Shown here: in pieces, positions 5,962 to 13,970 of the stretch
Layout of the letters: each line of letters begins with the position of its first letter
Numbering within the stretch: the first letter of the stretch is position 1
Source: an uncultured Lachnospiraceae bacterium
Lineage (GTDB): Bacteria; Bacillota; Clostridia; Lachnospirales; Lachnospiraceae
Length of the DNA: 14,573 nucleotides
Direction: 5' to 3'
NCBI GenBank assembly: GCA_937920345.1
Contig: CALGVA010000034.1
Span: 1-14,573 of the forward strand
Program-made: the position numbers and the translations under genes
Notes under the pieces: generated by a model
The model's input: only the letters and a program-made list of their open reading frames with translations
The model's database searches: none
Told to the model about the DNA's origin: nothing

Positions 5962-8382
5962 TTAGCTTCTAAGCTCGATCCCCATGCCTTCCAGTCCGTT
6001 CAGGATCTTCTTCATGGCTGCCGTCACATCCGCCTCCTCCAGTGTCCTGTCTTTCGCCCGGAATGTAATAGAGTAAGCCACCGACTTGAATCCTTCCCTG
6101 ATCTGGTCACCCTCATAGATATCGAACAGCTGATAGTCTTCCAGAATCTTACCGCCCCGCTGTGCAATCACTGCCTCAATCTGTCCTGCCATGATCTCCT
6201 TCGGCACCACCATGCTGATGTCTCTGGACACCGCCGGATATTTGGCAATTCCTTCGTATTTCCGGTCAAAAGTTGCATAGGGTATCACTTCCGGCATATC
6301 AAGCACAGCCACATAAGCCCTGGTCTTCATATCATAGTTGTCGCACACCTCCGGATGTACTTCACCCAGATAGCCCAGCACTTTTCCGTCATAAATAATG
6401 TTGGCCTGTCTCCCGGGATGAAGGAAATTTCTGCCCGCATCAGGATCGTATGTGACCTTTCCCCTGATGCCGATGCTGTCAAAGAACTCTTCAATCACGC
6501 CCTTCATCGTAAAGAAATCACAGTCGCCGTACATCCCGAGCGTAAACTGCATTCTCTCATCAGGCAGTTCCGTCAGCGGCAGCGCCTTCGGCACATAAAT
6601 ATTGCCCAGCTCATAGAGGCGCACGTCCTTATTTCTTCTGTTATAATTGGTCGCCAGACTGGTCAGCATGCCGTTCAGGGAAACCGTTCTCATAATAGAG
6701 AAATCTTCGCCCAGCGGATTGGATATGGTAATCGCCCGTCTTGCCGGATCATCTGCATCCAGAAGCAGCTTGTCGAACACTTTCGGACTCTCGAAAGAGT
6801 AACACATGCCCTGTGAGAAACCACAGTACTCGGCGATATCTCTTGCCTTCTGCTCGATGCGGAGCTTAAACGGCAGTTTGCCCGTAGTAGCCTCGCCGGT
6901 TGGCAGCGTGGTGGGTATTTTGTCATAGCCGTAGAAACGCGCCACTTCCTCCGCGATATCACACTGCCGCAGCAGATCCTGACGGAACGTGGGAATAGTC
7001 AGTTCATTTACGGCCGGATCGTAATCCACCTCTATCATTTTAAAGATATCCAGCATCTCTTCTTTTGATACATCCGTACCCAGCAGTTTATTATATTGTT
7101 CCGGCTCGAAAGGAAGCACTACCTTTTCTTTCATATCGCCGTGCACATCCACGATACCGCTGACCACTTCCCCGCAGCCAAGCTCTTCGATCAACTGGCA
7201 GGCTCTGTTGACTGCCGCCTCTGCATTGTAAGGGTCAAGCCCTTTCTCGAATTTGCCGGATGCATCCGTCCGCAGTCCGATCCGTTTGGCCGACTTACGG
7301 ATATTGGCGCCGTTAAAGGTTGCCGCCTCGAACAGTACCGTCTTCACTTCATCCGTGATCATGGAATTTTCACCGCCCATGATACCCGCGATGCCCACTT
7401 CTTTCTCCGCGTCGCAGATCATCAGCACATCTGAATCCAGATTTCTGTCCTGCCCGTCCAGCGTGCGGAACACATCGCCGTCTTTGGCACGGCGCACAAT
7501 GATCTTATGTCCTGCAATGGTATCCAGATCAAACGCGTGCATGGGCTGACCGTACTCCTCCATTACATAATTGGTAATATCTACCAGATTATTGATCGGA
7601 CGGATGCCGCTTGCCGCCAGACGTCTCTGCATCCATTTCGGTGAAGGACCGATTTTGATATTTGTGCATACTCTCGCACAGTATCTGGGACACAGTTCTT
7701 TGTCCTGTACTTCCACGGAAACATAGTCTTCCACTTTTTCTCCGTTCTCTCTGACCTGAACCACAGGCGGATAGAACGGCTTACGGAAGGTTGCGGCCGC
7801 CTCTCTGGCGATACCGATCACACTGTAGCAATCTACACGGTTAGACGTCACTTCATACTCGAACACCGTATCTCTAAGCCCTAACGCTTCCACGGCATCG
7901 GAACCGACCTCCACGTCTTCTTTAAAAATATAGATACCCATTTCCGGTGCTTCCGGATACATATTTCTGTCGGAACCGAGTTCCTCAATCGAACACATCA
8001 TGCCGTTTGACGGCACGCCCCGCAGCTTCCCGGCCTTGATCGCGATACCCTCCTCCGGCAGCGGACCGCCGTCGTGTCCACCCGCCACTTTACCGCCGTC
8101 TAAGACAACAGGTACTTTATCTCCCTCTTTTACATTGGGCGCACCGGTCACGATCTGAATCACCTCAGAGCCGATATTAACCTGACAGACGATCAGCTTA
8201 TCGGCATCCGGATGTCTCTCGATCTTCTCAATCTGTCCGACTACGATTTTCTCCAGATTCCTGTCTAATCTGCTGTATCCTTCCACTTTGGTCCCGGACA
8301 GCGTCATTGCGTCCATATATTCCTGATCCGTGCACGTAAGATCCGGCACGTATGCTTTGATCCATGATAATGCTGTATTCAT
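5962..8382 (-). CDS. pheT: Phenylalanyl-tRNA synthetase beta subunit
   Basis: PheT forms the alpha2-beta2 phenylalanyl-tRNA synthetase with PheS, binding tRNA and editing Tyr-tRNA(Phe). The protein is 806 residues, normal for bacteria. Domains in order: an N-terminal OB-fold tRNA-binding domain (about 40-150, VGQIEKIERHPDADKLIVC and TGAPNV); the B3/B4 editing domain (about 210-380, including YGQPMHAFDLD); the B5 domain (about 400-475); the catalytic-like core; and a C-terminal anticodon-binding FDX-ACB domain (about 710-805, KYPAVSRDISMVV). I chose ATG 8382 (MNTALSWIKAYVPDL) because AGGAGA sits 7 bases upstream and family members begin this way. The frame extends 7 codons further up to 8403 over the ribosome site. 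pheT starts 26 bp after pheS and shares its T-box control. No strong terminator is visible after it. Confidence 0.98.
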   Translation of the reverse strand: MNTALSWIKAYVPDLTCTDQEYMDAMTLSGTKVEGYSRLDRNLEKIVVGQIEKIERHPDADKLIVCQVNIGSEVIQIVTGAPNVKEGDKVPVVLDGGKVAGGHDGGPLPEEGIAIKAGKLRGVPSNGMMCSIEELGSDRNMYPEAPEMGIYIFKEDVEVGSDAVEALGLRDTVFEYEVTSNRVDCYSVIGIAREAAATFRKPFYPPVVQVRENGEKVEDYVSVEVQDKELCPRYCARVCTNIKIGPSPKWMQRRLAASGIRPINNLVDITNYVMEEYGQPMHAFDLDTIAGHKIIVRRAKDGDVFRTLDGQDRNLDSDVLMICDAEKEVGIAGIMGGENSMITDEVKTVLFEAATFNGANIRKSAKRIGLRTDASGKFEKGLDPYNAEAAVNRACQLIEELGCGEVVSGIVDVHGDMKEKVVLPFEPEQYNKLLGTDVSKEEMLDIFKMIEVDYDPAVNELTIPTFRQDLLRQCDIAEEVARFYGYDKIPTTLPTGEATTGKLPFKLRIEQKARDIAEYCGFSQGMCYSFESPKVFDKLLLDADDPARRAITISNPLGEDFSIMRTVSLNGMLTSLATNYNRRNKDVRLYELGNIYVPKALPLTELPDERMQFTLGMYGDCDFFTMKGVIEEFFDSIGIRGKVTYDPDAGRNFLHPGRQANIIYDGKVLGYLGEVHPEVCDNYDMKTRAYVAVLDMPEVIPYATFDRKYEGIAKYPAVSRDISMVVPKEIMAGQIEAVIAQRGGKILEDYQLFDIYEGDQIREGFKSVAYSITFRAKDRTLEEADVTAAMKKILNGLEGMGIELRS

Positions 8383-8408
8383 TATTTTTCTCCTTTCTTG
8401 CAAAGATA

Positions 8409-9428
8409 TCAGAACTGTTTCAGGAACCGGATATCATTCTCATACAACAGCCTCATATCGTCGATCTCATATTTCAGCAGTGCGATACGCTCCAGGCCGA
8501 CGCCGAATGCAAATCCCGTATACTGTTCCGGATCAATACCACTCATCTCCAACACATGCGGATGTACCATGCCGCATCCCAGGATCTCGATCCAGCCCTC
8601 ACCCTTACAGAATCTGCAGCCTTTACCGCCGCATTTGAAGCAGCTCACATCCATCTCCGCACTTGGCTCTGTGAACGGGAAATGATGCGGTCTGAATTTT
8701 ACCTTCGTGTCTTCCCCGAACAGTTCTCTCGCAAATTCCGCCAATGTGCCTTTTAAATCCGCAAAAGTGATGTTCTTATCAATCACCAGTCCCTCAATCT
8801 GATGAAATGAAGGGGAATGGGTTGCGTCCACTTCGTCAGAGCGGAACACACGTCCGGGTGCAATCATGCGGATCGGCAGTTTCCCTTTCTCCATCTCATG
8901 TACCTGCGTGGAAGATGTCTGCGTCCTGAGCAGAATATCTCCCGTGATATAGAAAGTATCCTGCTCGTCTTTCGCGGGATGGTCTGCCGGAATGTTCAGC
9001 GCCTCAAAATTATAGTAGTCTTTCTCTACCTCCGGGCCTTCCACGACCTCATACCCCATACCGATGAAGATCCGCTCCGCCTCCTCCAATGCAATGGTGT
9101 TCGGATGACGATGTCCAACGTTGTTCTTCTTCGCCGGAAGTGTTACGTCGATGACTTCCTTCTTCATCTTCGCCTCCCTGACAGACCGCTCCATCTTCTT
9201 TACGGACTCCTCCAGTACGCGCTCAATCTCCGCACGCGCATCATTGACCATCTGCCCCACTTTCGGCCGGTCTTCCGGTGCAACATCCTTCATGCTTTTT
9301 AATACCGCCGTCAATTCGCCCTTCTTGCCGAGATAATTGACTCTCACATCATTCAATTTCTCCAGCGCATCGCTCGCCTCGATCTGGCGCAGCGCTTCCG
9401 CTTTGATTTGTTCCAGTTTCTCTTTCAT
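8409..9428 (-). CDS. pheS: Phenylalanyl-tRNA synthetase alpha subunit
   Basis: PheS carries the class II catalytic site that activates phenylalanine and charges tRNA(Phe). The 339-residue protein has an N-terminal coiled coil (about 1-85), then motif 2 (FRSDEVDATHSPSFHQIEG, about 195-215) and motif 3 (GFAFGVGLERIALL, about 303-317). A cysteine cluster, CFKCGGKGCRFCKGEGW, lies between motifs 2 and 3. It is a common feature of Firmicutes PheS and may bind metal. The ATG at 9428 has AGGAGA 6 bases upstream. It is the first gene of the pheST operon and lies directly downstream of a T-box leader, so transcription should rise when uncharged tRNA(Phe) accumulates. Confidence 0.98.
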   Translation of the reverse strand: MKEKLEQIKAEALRQIEASDALEKLNDVRVNYLGKKGELTAVLKSMKDVAPEDRPKVGQMVNDARAEIERVLEESVKKMERSVREAKMKKEVIDVTLPAKKNNVGHRHPNTIALEEAERIFIGMGYEVVEGPEVEKDYYNFEALNIPADHPAKDEQDTFYITGDILLRTQTSSTQVHEMEKGKLPIRMIAPGRVFRSDEVDATHSPSFHQIEGLVIDKNITFADLKGTLAEFARELFGEDTKVKFRPHHFPFTEPSAEMDVSCFKCGGKGCRFCKGEGWIEILGCGMVHPHVLEMSGIDPEQYTGFAFGVGLERIALLKYEIDDMRLLYENDIRFLKQF

Positions 9429-9852
9429 TATTGTTCTCCTTTTATTTTGTAATCCTAAGCCTTCTGATTCTGCTTATGCGCGCAAAAAATCCCATGTGCA
9501 CAAGACACATGGGACGAATATAATCCGCGGTACCACCCAGTTTCCTGTCCTGCTGCCACAGCATTCTTCTATATCCAAATGCGGTAGACACAGGGAACAG
9601 ACACCTCATTCGGCGTAACGTGCCGTGACGTTCCGGACTACTGTATTCACCCGGACGGCTCCGGTGGGAAATTCAAAAAATCATCTGAACCCGAGGGAAC
9701 TTGCAGCCGATGATTCCCTCTCTCTGCCGGAAAATGACTTTCTACTGACACCTTCACTGCCTTTTTCTATCCTGCTGATTTATCCAGTTCCTGCAGCAGT
9801 CACCAAATATCTGGATACAGTCATCCGGCTCGCCGCTCACAGGAATAAATCT
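9429..9852 (-). ncRNA. T-box leader (tRNA-Phe responsive) of pheST
   Basis: This 424-base untranslated region fills the gap upstream of pheS. Read on the minus strand it carries the near-invariant T-box sequence GGGTGGTACCGCGG (9525-9538), which competes with the terminator hairpin just downstream. Stem I features are visible: AGTAGAAA (near 9745-9755), an AGAGAG bulge, an apical GAGGGAA/TTCCCTC stem enclosing GGCTGCAAG, and a 3' specifier loop GAATTTCCC (9666-9674). The Phe specifier is most likely UUC at 9668-9670 (GAAU-UUC register); a one-base shift gives UUU, also Phe. Uncharged tRNA(Phe) pairing at the specifier and at the T-box bulge would stabilise the antiterminator and let transcription reach pheS. 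Confidence 0.93.
9484..9513 (-). terminator. T-box attenuator terminator
   Basis: The stem is CCCATGTG / CACATGGG (9491-9513) with a 7-base loop, followed on the minus strand by ATTTTTTG (U-tract at 9484-9490). It lies immediately after the T-box sequence and about 55 bases before the pheS start, the standard position for the regulated terminator. Confidence 0.93.
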
Positions 9853-9858
9853 ATTGCC

Positions 9859-9887
9859 ATTTTAGTGACTTTTTGCCGACTTGTCAA
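9859..9887 (-). promoter_or_regulatory. Sigma-A promoter of the pheST T-box transcript
   Basis: On the minus strand TTGACA (9882-9887, a perfect -35) and TAAAAT (9859-9864, -10) are separated by exactly 17 bases. The -10 box begins with the TAA stop of the upstream YihY-family gene and the -35 lies in its last codons. The predicted start is near 9852. Confidence 0.82.
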
Positions 9888-10719
9888 GCCATCCGAACAG
9901 AAATTTATACACCGGTCCAAAATAGCGATTAATATGGGCGCCGATCAGTAGAATATACATCAGCAGATAAAACCAGATCATCATAATGACTACAGTAGTC
10001 AATCCTCCATAAGTGCCAAACCCGTTGAAATGATCTACATATACGGAGAAAGCATACGACGCGGCGCTCCACAGGATTGCAGAAAAGGCTGCACCGGGTA
10101 TCTGTCCTTTGAAACGAAGCTTGCTGTTTGGCACATAAGCATATATCAGTGCAAAGATCAGCGTCAGCACCAGCCACGACAGGAGAAAACGAAAATGCAT
10201 AATAAACTGTACCAATATATGCAGCGGTGGAATATCCGCCAGCAGCAAATTCACGATCACATTGCCGAATACCATCACGAGCAGCGCCACAATCATTGCC
10301 GCCAGAATGATCACCGTATAGATACATGCAATAAACCGCAGTACGAAATAATTACGTCTCTCTTCAAAGTCATGTACCGCATTCAGTCCGCGGATCAACG
10401 CGAGCATTGCCTTGGATGCAGACCAGACCGTAACGATTGCAAATACGGTAATCGTTCCCGCCGATCTTGCATACACGTCGGATACTATACTGATAACAAG
10501 CGCATGCATTGCATCCGGCGTAAACTGCATAATCGCACTGATCAGATTCTCCTCCGTAAGCGTCGTATAAGGCAGTATCGCACACAGTGCCATCAGCAGC
10601 GGAATCATTGAGAGAAAGAGAAAGAATGCCGTGCTCGCCGCAAATGCACCTATATTTTTCTTTGTCATCTGCCAGTTAAAATCTCTGAATATGTAATATA
10701 ATCTGTGAAACGTTCTCAT
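9862..10719 (-). CDS. YihY/BrkB-family integral membrane protein
   Basis: This 285-residue protein has about six hydrophobic segments: near residues 23-50, 92-110, 131-160, 175-202, 210-235 and 240-270. It carries the family landmarks WSASKAMLALIRGLNAVHD, a Pro-Gly-Ala turn (GQIPGAAFSA) before a hydrophobic helix, and a C-terminal YGGLTTVVIMMIWFY with LLIGAHIN. The family was once annotated as ribonuclease BN in error; its biochemical function is not established. The ATG at 10719 follows AGGTGA at a short spacing. It lies about 70 bp after the SpoIID-like gene with no clear terminator between, so the two may be cotranscribed. Its final codons and stop double as the promoter of the downstream pheST transcript. 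Confidence 0.9.
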   Translation of the reverse strand: MRTFHRLYYIFRDFNWQMTKKNIGAFAASTAFFLFLSMIPLLMALCAILPYTTLTEENLISAIMQFTPDAMHALVISIVSDVYARSAGTITVFAIVTVWSASKAMLALIRGLNAVHDFEERRNYFVLRFIACIYTVIILAAMIVALLVMVFGNVIVNLLLADIPPLHILVQFIMHFRFLLSWLVLTLIFALIYAYVPNSKLRFKGQIPGAAFSAILWSAASYAFSVYVDHFNGFGTYGGLTTVVIMMIWFYLLMYILLIGAHINRYFGPVYKFLFGWLDKSAKSH

Positions 10720-10788
10720 AATTCACCTGACTTGTTCTAACAGAACCCCCGTCATTTTCCTCGTTTTATCTATGCGCAGCCTGCCCGG

Positions 10789-13089
10789 TTACAAATCTGT
10801 TTCCTCACCGGAATTCGTCAAATCACACCCCTGGAAAAAGAACGCAAGTATCCGGCTGTAGGAACTGCCCTCCTCGCCAAGCGTTTTCGCACCGTTCTGG
10901 GACATCCCAACGCCGTGCCCGTAGCCGCCGCCAATTAACGTATATCCTACCATAGTTTCTCCTTTTTTACCAGCTTCTATTATGAAATAACCGCTGGGAA
11001 GAAGCGTCGCCGGAACCGTTACGCTGCCGTCCTGTTTTGTAATCTCACTCTTTGTATCACACAGAACATAGCGAATGCTGTATTCTGATAAAACCTTATA
11101 GACTGCCGTATCGGTCCTCACCAGCAGTTCTTCCGCCACGCCGCCAGCTCCGCGTCCGACGATGCGCAGTTCCTGAATGATACCCGTCTCCGTTACCGGC
11201 TGCGACACGAAATAGCCGCCTTCGGTCTGTGTCAGCACAGCTGCCGGACTCGCCGCGTACCGCGTCTTGATCCGCGACAATATAGCTTCCGAATCAACCT
11301 TCTCCACTTTGTAGGTCCACCGATACCACGGCTCCTCATATTCCAGATCATTCTCATTCTTCGTCGTTATAAACTGCCGGAAACGCTCTTCATCACGCAA
11401 TAACTCCGCTGTATCATTTTCCATCGCTTCCTCTTCCGGCTGCGTCTGCGCCGTTACAATCCCCTGCGCTGCTTCCTCCGACCGCACATCTGCGGTTTCC
11501 TCTGAAACTGCTGCCGTATAAGTCTCCCGGTTCAGTCTGACCGGCTGTATATACGGAATCTCTTCCCCGCTCCCCGACTTCCAGATATCCGCCTCCGTAC
11601 CGATGCCGCAGGACGTAGAATAGTAATAGTTCTGTGCCGGTTCCCCCTGATATGTAAGAAGGATTCCGTCCGTCTCCTTCACCGCAGTCGTTGTCGCCGC
11701 ATTCTCCCTGCAGTTGTGATAGACCTGATAAGCCGTAGTATCGTCCACGTGCGCTCCGACTTCCGGTAATCCGGCACGCAGAATATAACGATACGCGTAT
11801 GTTCTGGCACATACTGCCTGCGCCTTAAGTGATTCCATCGGATAAGACGCCGGCATCTCGCTGGGTACCACAGCATACAGATATTCCTCCAGCGGCAGTT
11901 CATTGATCAGAACCATTCCCGACTCATTCCGATAGCACTCGATAGTGCCCCGATAAGCATTGTCTTCTTTGCTGATTCCTTCCGCATTGACCGTAATCCG
12001 ATCCGTCAACGCCGCACAGCGGTAGCTTCTGCGCTCCCCCACTTCCAGATCCTTTGCGTGCACCTGTATTGTTTCCTCGTCCACCAGCAGTTCTACACTG
12101 TCATAATAGTTGGTGTTCTGTGCGGTATTCTTAAGCAGCACACGGATTCTGTCCGCCGTCTCCCGCTCGGACACCAGACACGCACATATTTTGCCGCGCA
12201 TAATGACATAATCGGTATCCGCATACCCGATTCGCAGATCATTACGCGCTAAGGTCTTCATACTCCCATACAGCTTATACACTTCCATGCTTTCTGTAAT
12301 CGGATAGACACCGCTGCCCTCAATCTCCAGCGCATCTTCCGACACCCGCAGAAGCTTTCCATGAATCTTCTCTGTTTTCTCCCGTACATCCGTCACCCTG
12401 CCGTCCTGAAAAATCAGATCGGCAACCTGCTCACGCTCAGAAGTCTGCTCCGTTGCAACCGTAAAATACGTCTGATGGTAGAAGCACTCCAGCGTCTCTT
12501 CCGACGATTCCGCCACCCAGACATTCTCCAGTTCATATTTCCCGGTGTAAACCTCCGACATCGTCAACAGACTGTTCCCCTGCACATAAACTTTCATGCT
12601 CCGCAGGCTGTTCTGTTCAAATTCGTCGGAAAGATACCGATAAGGCGGCGTATTGGAACCACTTGCAATATACGCCTCCCTTGACTGCGCGTCGGTTTTT
12701 AACAGAAAAATTTCGGTCTCCCAGACGGAGGATTCCGTATCCAGATAGGCAAGCATAACCCGATACGCCGCATACCAGTCCTTCTTAAGCATCTCATATT
12801 CCGGCTCGTAACGGTCGGCATAATCCGGCAGGCCGGGCACCCTGTCCCCCAGCCATTGTCGAATCATGATGTAATCATCGTAAGTCAGATTATGCGCTGT
12901 TTCTTTCTGTGATTCAGGCATACGAATATCAAGCGCTTCCAGCAGTATCTCCACATCCTGCACCGCAACAGGTTCTCCCTCAGGCACTTCCCTGTCTTTC
13001 TGCTTTCTGCCGAGCCAGACACAGACCAAAAACAGAAGCCCGAAAAATATCAGAGCCATTTTTATAAATAATTTTGCATCATATCTCAT
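10789..13089 (-). CDS. Membrane-anchored SpoIID/LytB-domain protein
   Basis: The C-terminal half carries the SpoIID domain, a peptidoglycan glycan-strand lytic transglycosylase in SpoIID itself. Landmarks are LPLEEYLYAVVPSEMPASY (catalytic Glu expected in the SEMP segment), LKAQAVCARTYA, DDTTAYQVYHN, NYYYSTSCG and, near the end, GYGHGVGMSQNGA followed by ILAFFFQGCDL. The N-terminus has one membrane helix (MALIFFGLLFLVCVWLG) after a short basic stretch. About 350 residues of unassigned sequence follow before the domain. An acidic, low-complexity insert (about 110 residues) lies between the STSCG and GYGHG motifs. At 766 residues it is more than twice the length of classical SpoIID (about 340). 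I prefer ATG 13089 (MRYDAKLF) for the start; a GTG at 13131 extends it by 14 residues, and neither has a strong ribosome site. It probably remodels peptidoglycan at the membrane surface during sporulation or growth. It is not necessarily the spoIID orthologue, so no symbol is given. Confidence 0.85.
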   Translation of the reverse strand: MRYDAKLFIKMALIFFGLLFLVCVWLGRKQKDREVPEGEPVAVQDVEILLEALDIRMPESQKETAHNLTYDDYIMIRQWLGDRVPGLPDYADRYEPEYEMLKKDWYAAYRVMLAYLDTESSVWETEIFLLKTDAQSREAYIASGSNTPPYRYLSDEFEQNSLRSMKVYVQGNSLLTMSEVYTGKYELENVWVAESSEETLECFYHQTYFTVATEQTSEREQVADLIFQDGRVTDVREKTEKIHGKLLRVSEDALEIEGSGVYPITESMEVYKLYGSMKTLARNDLRIGYADTDYVIMRGKICACLVSERETADRIRVLLKNTAQNTNYYDSVELLVDEETIQVHAKDLEVGERRSYRCAALTDRITVNAEGISKEDNAYRGTIECYRNESGMVLINELPLEEYLYAVVPSEMPASYPMESLKAQAVCARTYAYRYILRAGLPEVGAHVDDTTAYQVYHNCRENAATTTAVKETDGILLTYQGEPAQNYYYSTSCGIGTEADIWKSGSGEEIPYIQPVRLNRETYTAAVSEETADVRSEEAAQGIVTAQTQPEEEAMENDTAELLRDEERFRQFITTKNENDLEYEEPWYRWTYKVEKVDSEAILSRIKTRYAASPAAVLTQTEGGYFVSQPVTETGIIQELRIVGRGAGGVAEELLVRTDTAVYKVLSEYSIRYVLCDTKSEITKQDGSVTVPATLLPSGYFIIEAGKKGETMVGYTLIGGGYGHGVGMSQNGAKTLGEEGSSYSRILAFFFQGCDLTNSGEETDL

Positions 13090-13168
13090 TTCAATCTTTG
13101 TATTCCCATTCTTTTCATTCCAGCAGTTCACCGGCTATACGACATGTTTACGGCAAAGGGCTGTTACT

Positions 13169-13197
13169 ATTATATTGCCGTATCGCACTACTATTAC
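13169..13197 (-). promoter_or_regulatory. Possible promoter of the SpoIID-like gene
   Basis: On the minus strand a perfect TATAAT (13169-13174) lies about 80 bases upstream of ATG 13089 and just after the ncRNA terminator. The candidate -35 at 17-base spacing is GTAATA, a poor match. The -10 match and its position between terminator and gene support a promoter; the sigma factor is uncertain. Confidence 0.35.
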
Positions 13198-13210
13198 TGA
13201 AATCTGCCGG

Positions 13211-13255
13211 AAAGACAACAAAAGCAGCCGTATGAAACGACTGCTCTTTGTCTTT
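13211..13255 (-). terminator. Terminator of the ncRNA unit
   Basis: The core stem is AGCAGCCG (13223-13230) with CGACTGCT (13238-13245) around a 7-base loop, extended by pairing of AAAGACAACAAA with CTTTGTCTTT. On the minus strand the core is followed by TTTTGTTGTCTTT. It separates the ncRNA from the SpoIID-like gene. Confidence 0.8.
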
Positions 13256-13449
13256 CGTATTGCCCCGAAATGCCGCATCTTGTATTTTGACTCCTAGCAA
13301 AGCTAGGTGGGTAACCGCAACCATACTTCTGCCTTCCACTGCATAAGGCCTTAATAGCCGGAGGCCTGACATCTGCATGGCAATGTAGGAATCCCGTTTA
13401 AAGTATCTGTAGGTTCAAAATAACAAGACTTTATCGCACATTTCAGGTT
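13211..13449 (-). ncRNA. ssrS: 6S RNA (SsrS) candidate
   Basis: This is a self-contained transcription unit of about 240 bases with a near-consensus promoter and an intrinsic terminator but no convincing ORF. The fold I can draw by hand matches 6S. There is a long apical stem (GCCATGC with GTATGGT, containing AGGCC/GGCCT). A central unpaired region has a small hairpin CCTAGC-TTTG-CTAGG on its 3' strand. The following ATGCGGCATTTCGGGGC recalls the 3' closing stem of 6S RNAs. 6S binds the housekeeping RNA polymerase by imitating an open promoter and acts globally in stationary phase. The identity rests on architecture and remembered motifs, not on a covariance search. The main alternative is an unrelated small RNA; SRP RNA and tmRNA signatures are absent. 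Confidence 0.6.
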
Positions 13450-13455
13450 AATTCT

Positions 13456-13484
13456 ATTATATCCGAGATAGTGACATATTACAA
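13456..13484 (-). promoter_or_regulatory. Sigma-A promoter of the ncRNA unit
   Basis: On the minus strand TTGTAA (13479-13484) and TATAAT (13456-13461) are spaced by exactly 17 bases. The predicted start is near 13449. No start codon with a ribosome site follows, in keeping with a non-coding product. Confidence 0.8.
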
Positions 13485-13538
13485 CCGGATTTTCTCGTTT
13501 TTTAAAGGTTTTTCTACACACCGTCTACAGGGCAAAAC

Positions 13539-13634
13539 TTATTCTTCCGTCAGCCTCTTCACCGGTTCCACCTTCCGCACCCGGCTGACGCACAGAAATG
13601 ATACGATTCCCGATACTGCCAACATCTTTTTCAT
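13539..13634 (-). pseudogene. Fragment resembling an ABC-transporter permease C-terminus
   Basis: A 31-codon reading frame ends in SRVRKVEPVKRLTEE and a stop. This resembles the cytoplasmic tail of FtsX/MacB-type permeases, which commonly end in R-[RK]-[VI]-x-[KR]-[VL]-[ED]-P-V plus a few residues. It is preceded by a hydrophobic run (MLAVSGIVSFLCV) that could be the end of the last membrane helix. A TGA lies just upstream in frame. An overlapping frame is also open for about 60 codons, so coding status is unclear. GAGGTG lies 10 bases before its ATG. No other part of a transporter is visible within the window; it is probably a leftover of a deleted gene. Confidence 0.35.
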
Positions 13635-13675
13635 AATCCGCAATCACCTCATTATTGTTGTAGATTTTCTCATAG

Positions 13676-13970
13676 CCTATGCATATGATACCGATAGCTG
13701 GCTGGCGGAAGATCTCAAAAATTTACATATACCTCATACTATGATATATGATCCCCCACTTCCAATACATCAGCATGGACAATACACAGAGGACAAGCCA
13801 CACGATAAAGTACACCGCATTGCCCTTCTTCCGCCTCAGAATCCATATCCAGGAAACAACTGTATATACAACCATCAGCGCAATATATACGCCTATTGGG
13901 ATATGTAAAAAAAGAGCCCACCATATCAACATTGATATACCTAGTATTAACACACATGGATTCCAAAACA
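13676..13970. repeat. Tandem duplication unit, copy 1 (period 600 bp)
   Basis: Plus-strand bases from about 13676 to 13970 align with 14276-14573 at a constant offset of 600, for example TCCAATACAT at 13761 and 14361. Identity by eye is above 80 percent in the coding part and nearer 60-65 percent in the flank after the stop codons. The repeat thus includes the gene and some of its downstream flank. Confidence 0.75.

Noticed and set aside
5902..6816. 304-codon plus-strand frame
   Set aside because: It lies mostly antisense to pheT, is rich in His, Arg and Cys as expected for a reverse-complement shadow, and has no ribosome site or family resemblance.
10030..10611. 193-codon plus-strand frame
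   Set aside because: Antisense to the YihY-family gene, with an extreme Arg/His/Gln content typical of a shadow of a hydrophobic membrane gene.
13148..13378. 76-codon minus-strand frame
   Set aside because: It runs through the body and terminator of the ncRNA candidate and past the terminator, and its start lacks a ribosome site. The RNA explanation is better.
13211..13449. SRP RNA, tmRNA or a riboswitch in place of 6S RNA
   Set aside because: The SRP domain IV consensus GGAAGGAAGCAG is absent. There is no tRNA-like end or tag frame for tmRNA. The unit ends in its own terminator before a separate possible promoter, which argues against a riboswitch of the SpoIID-like gene.
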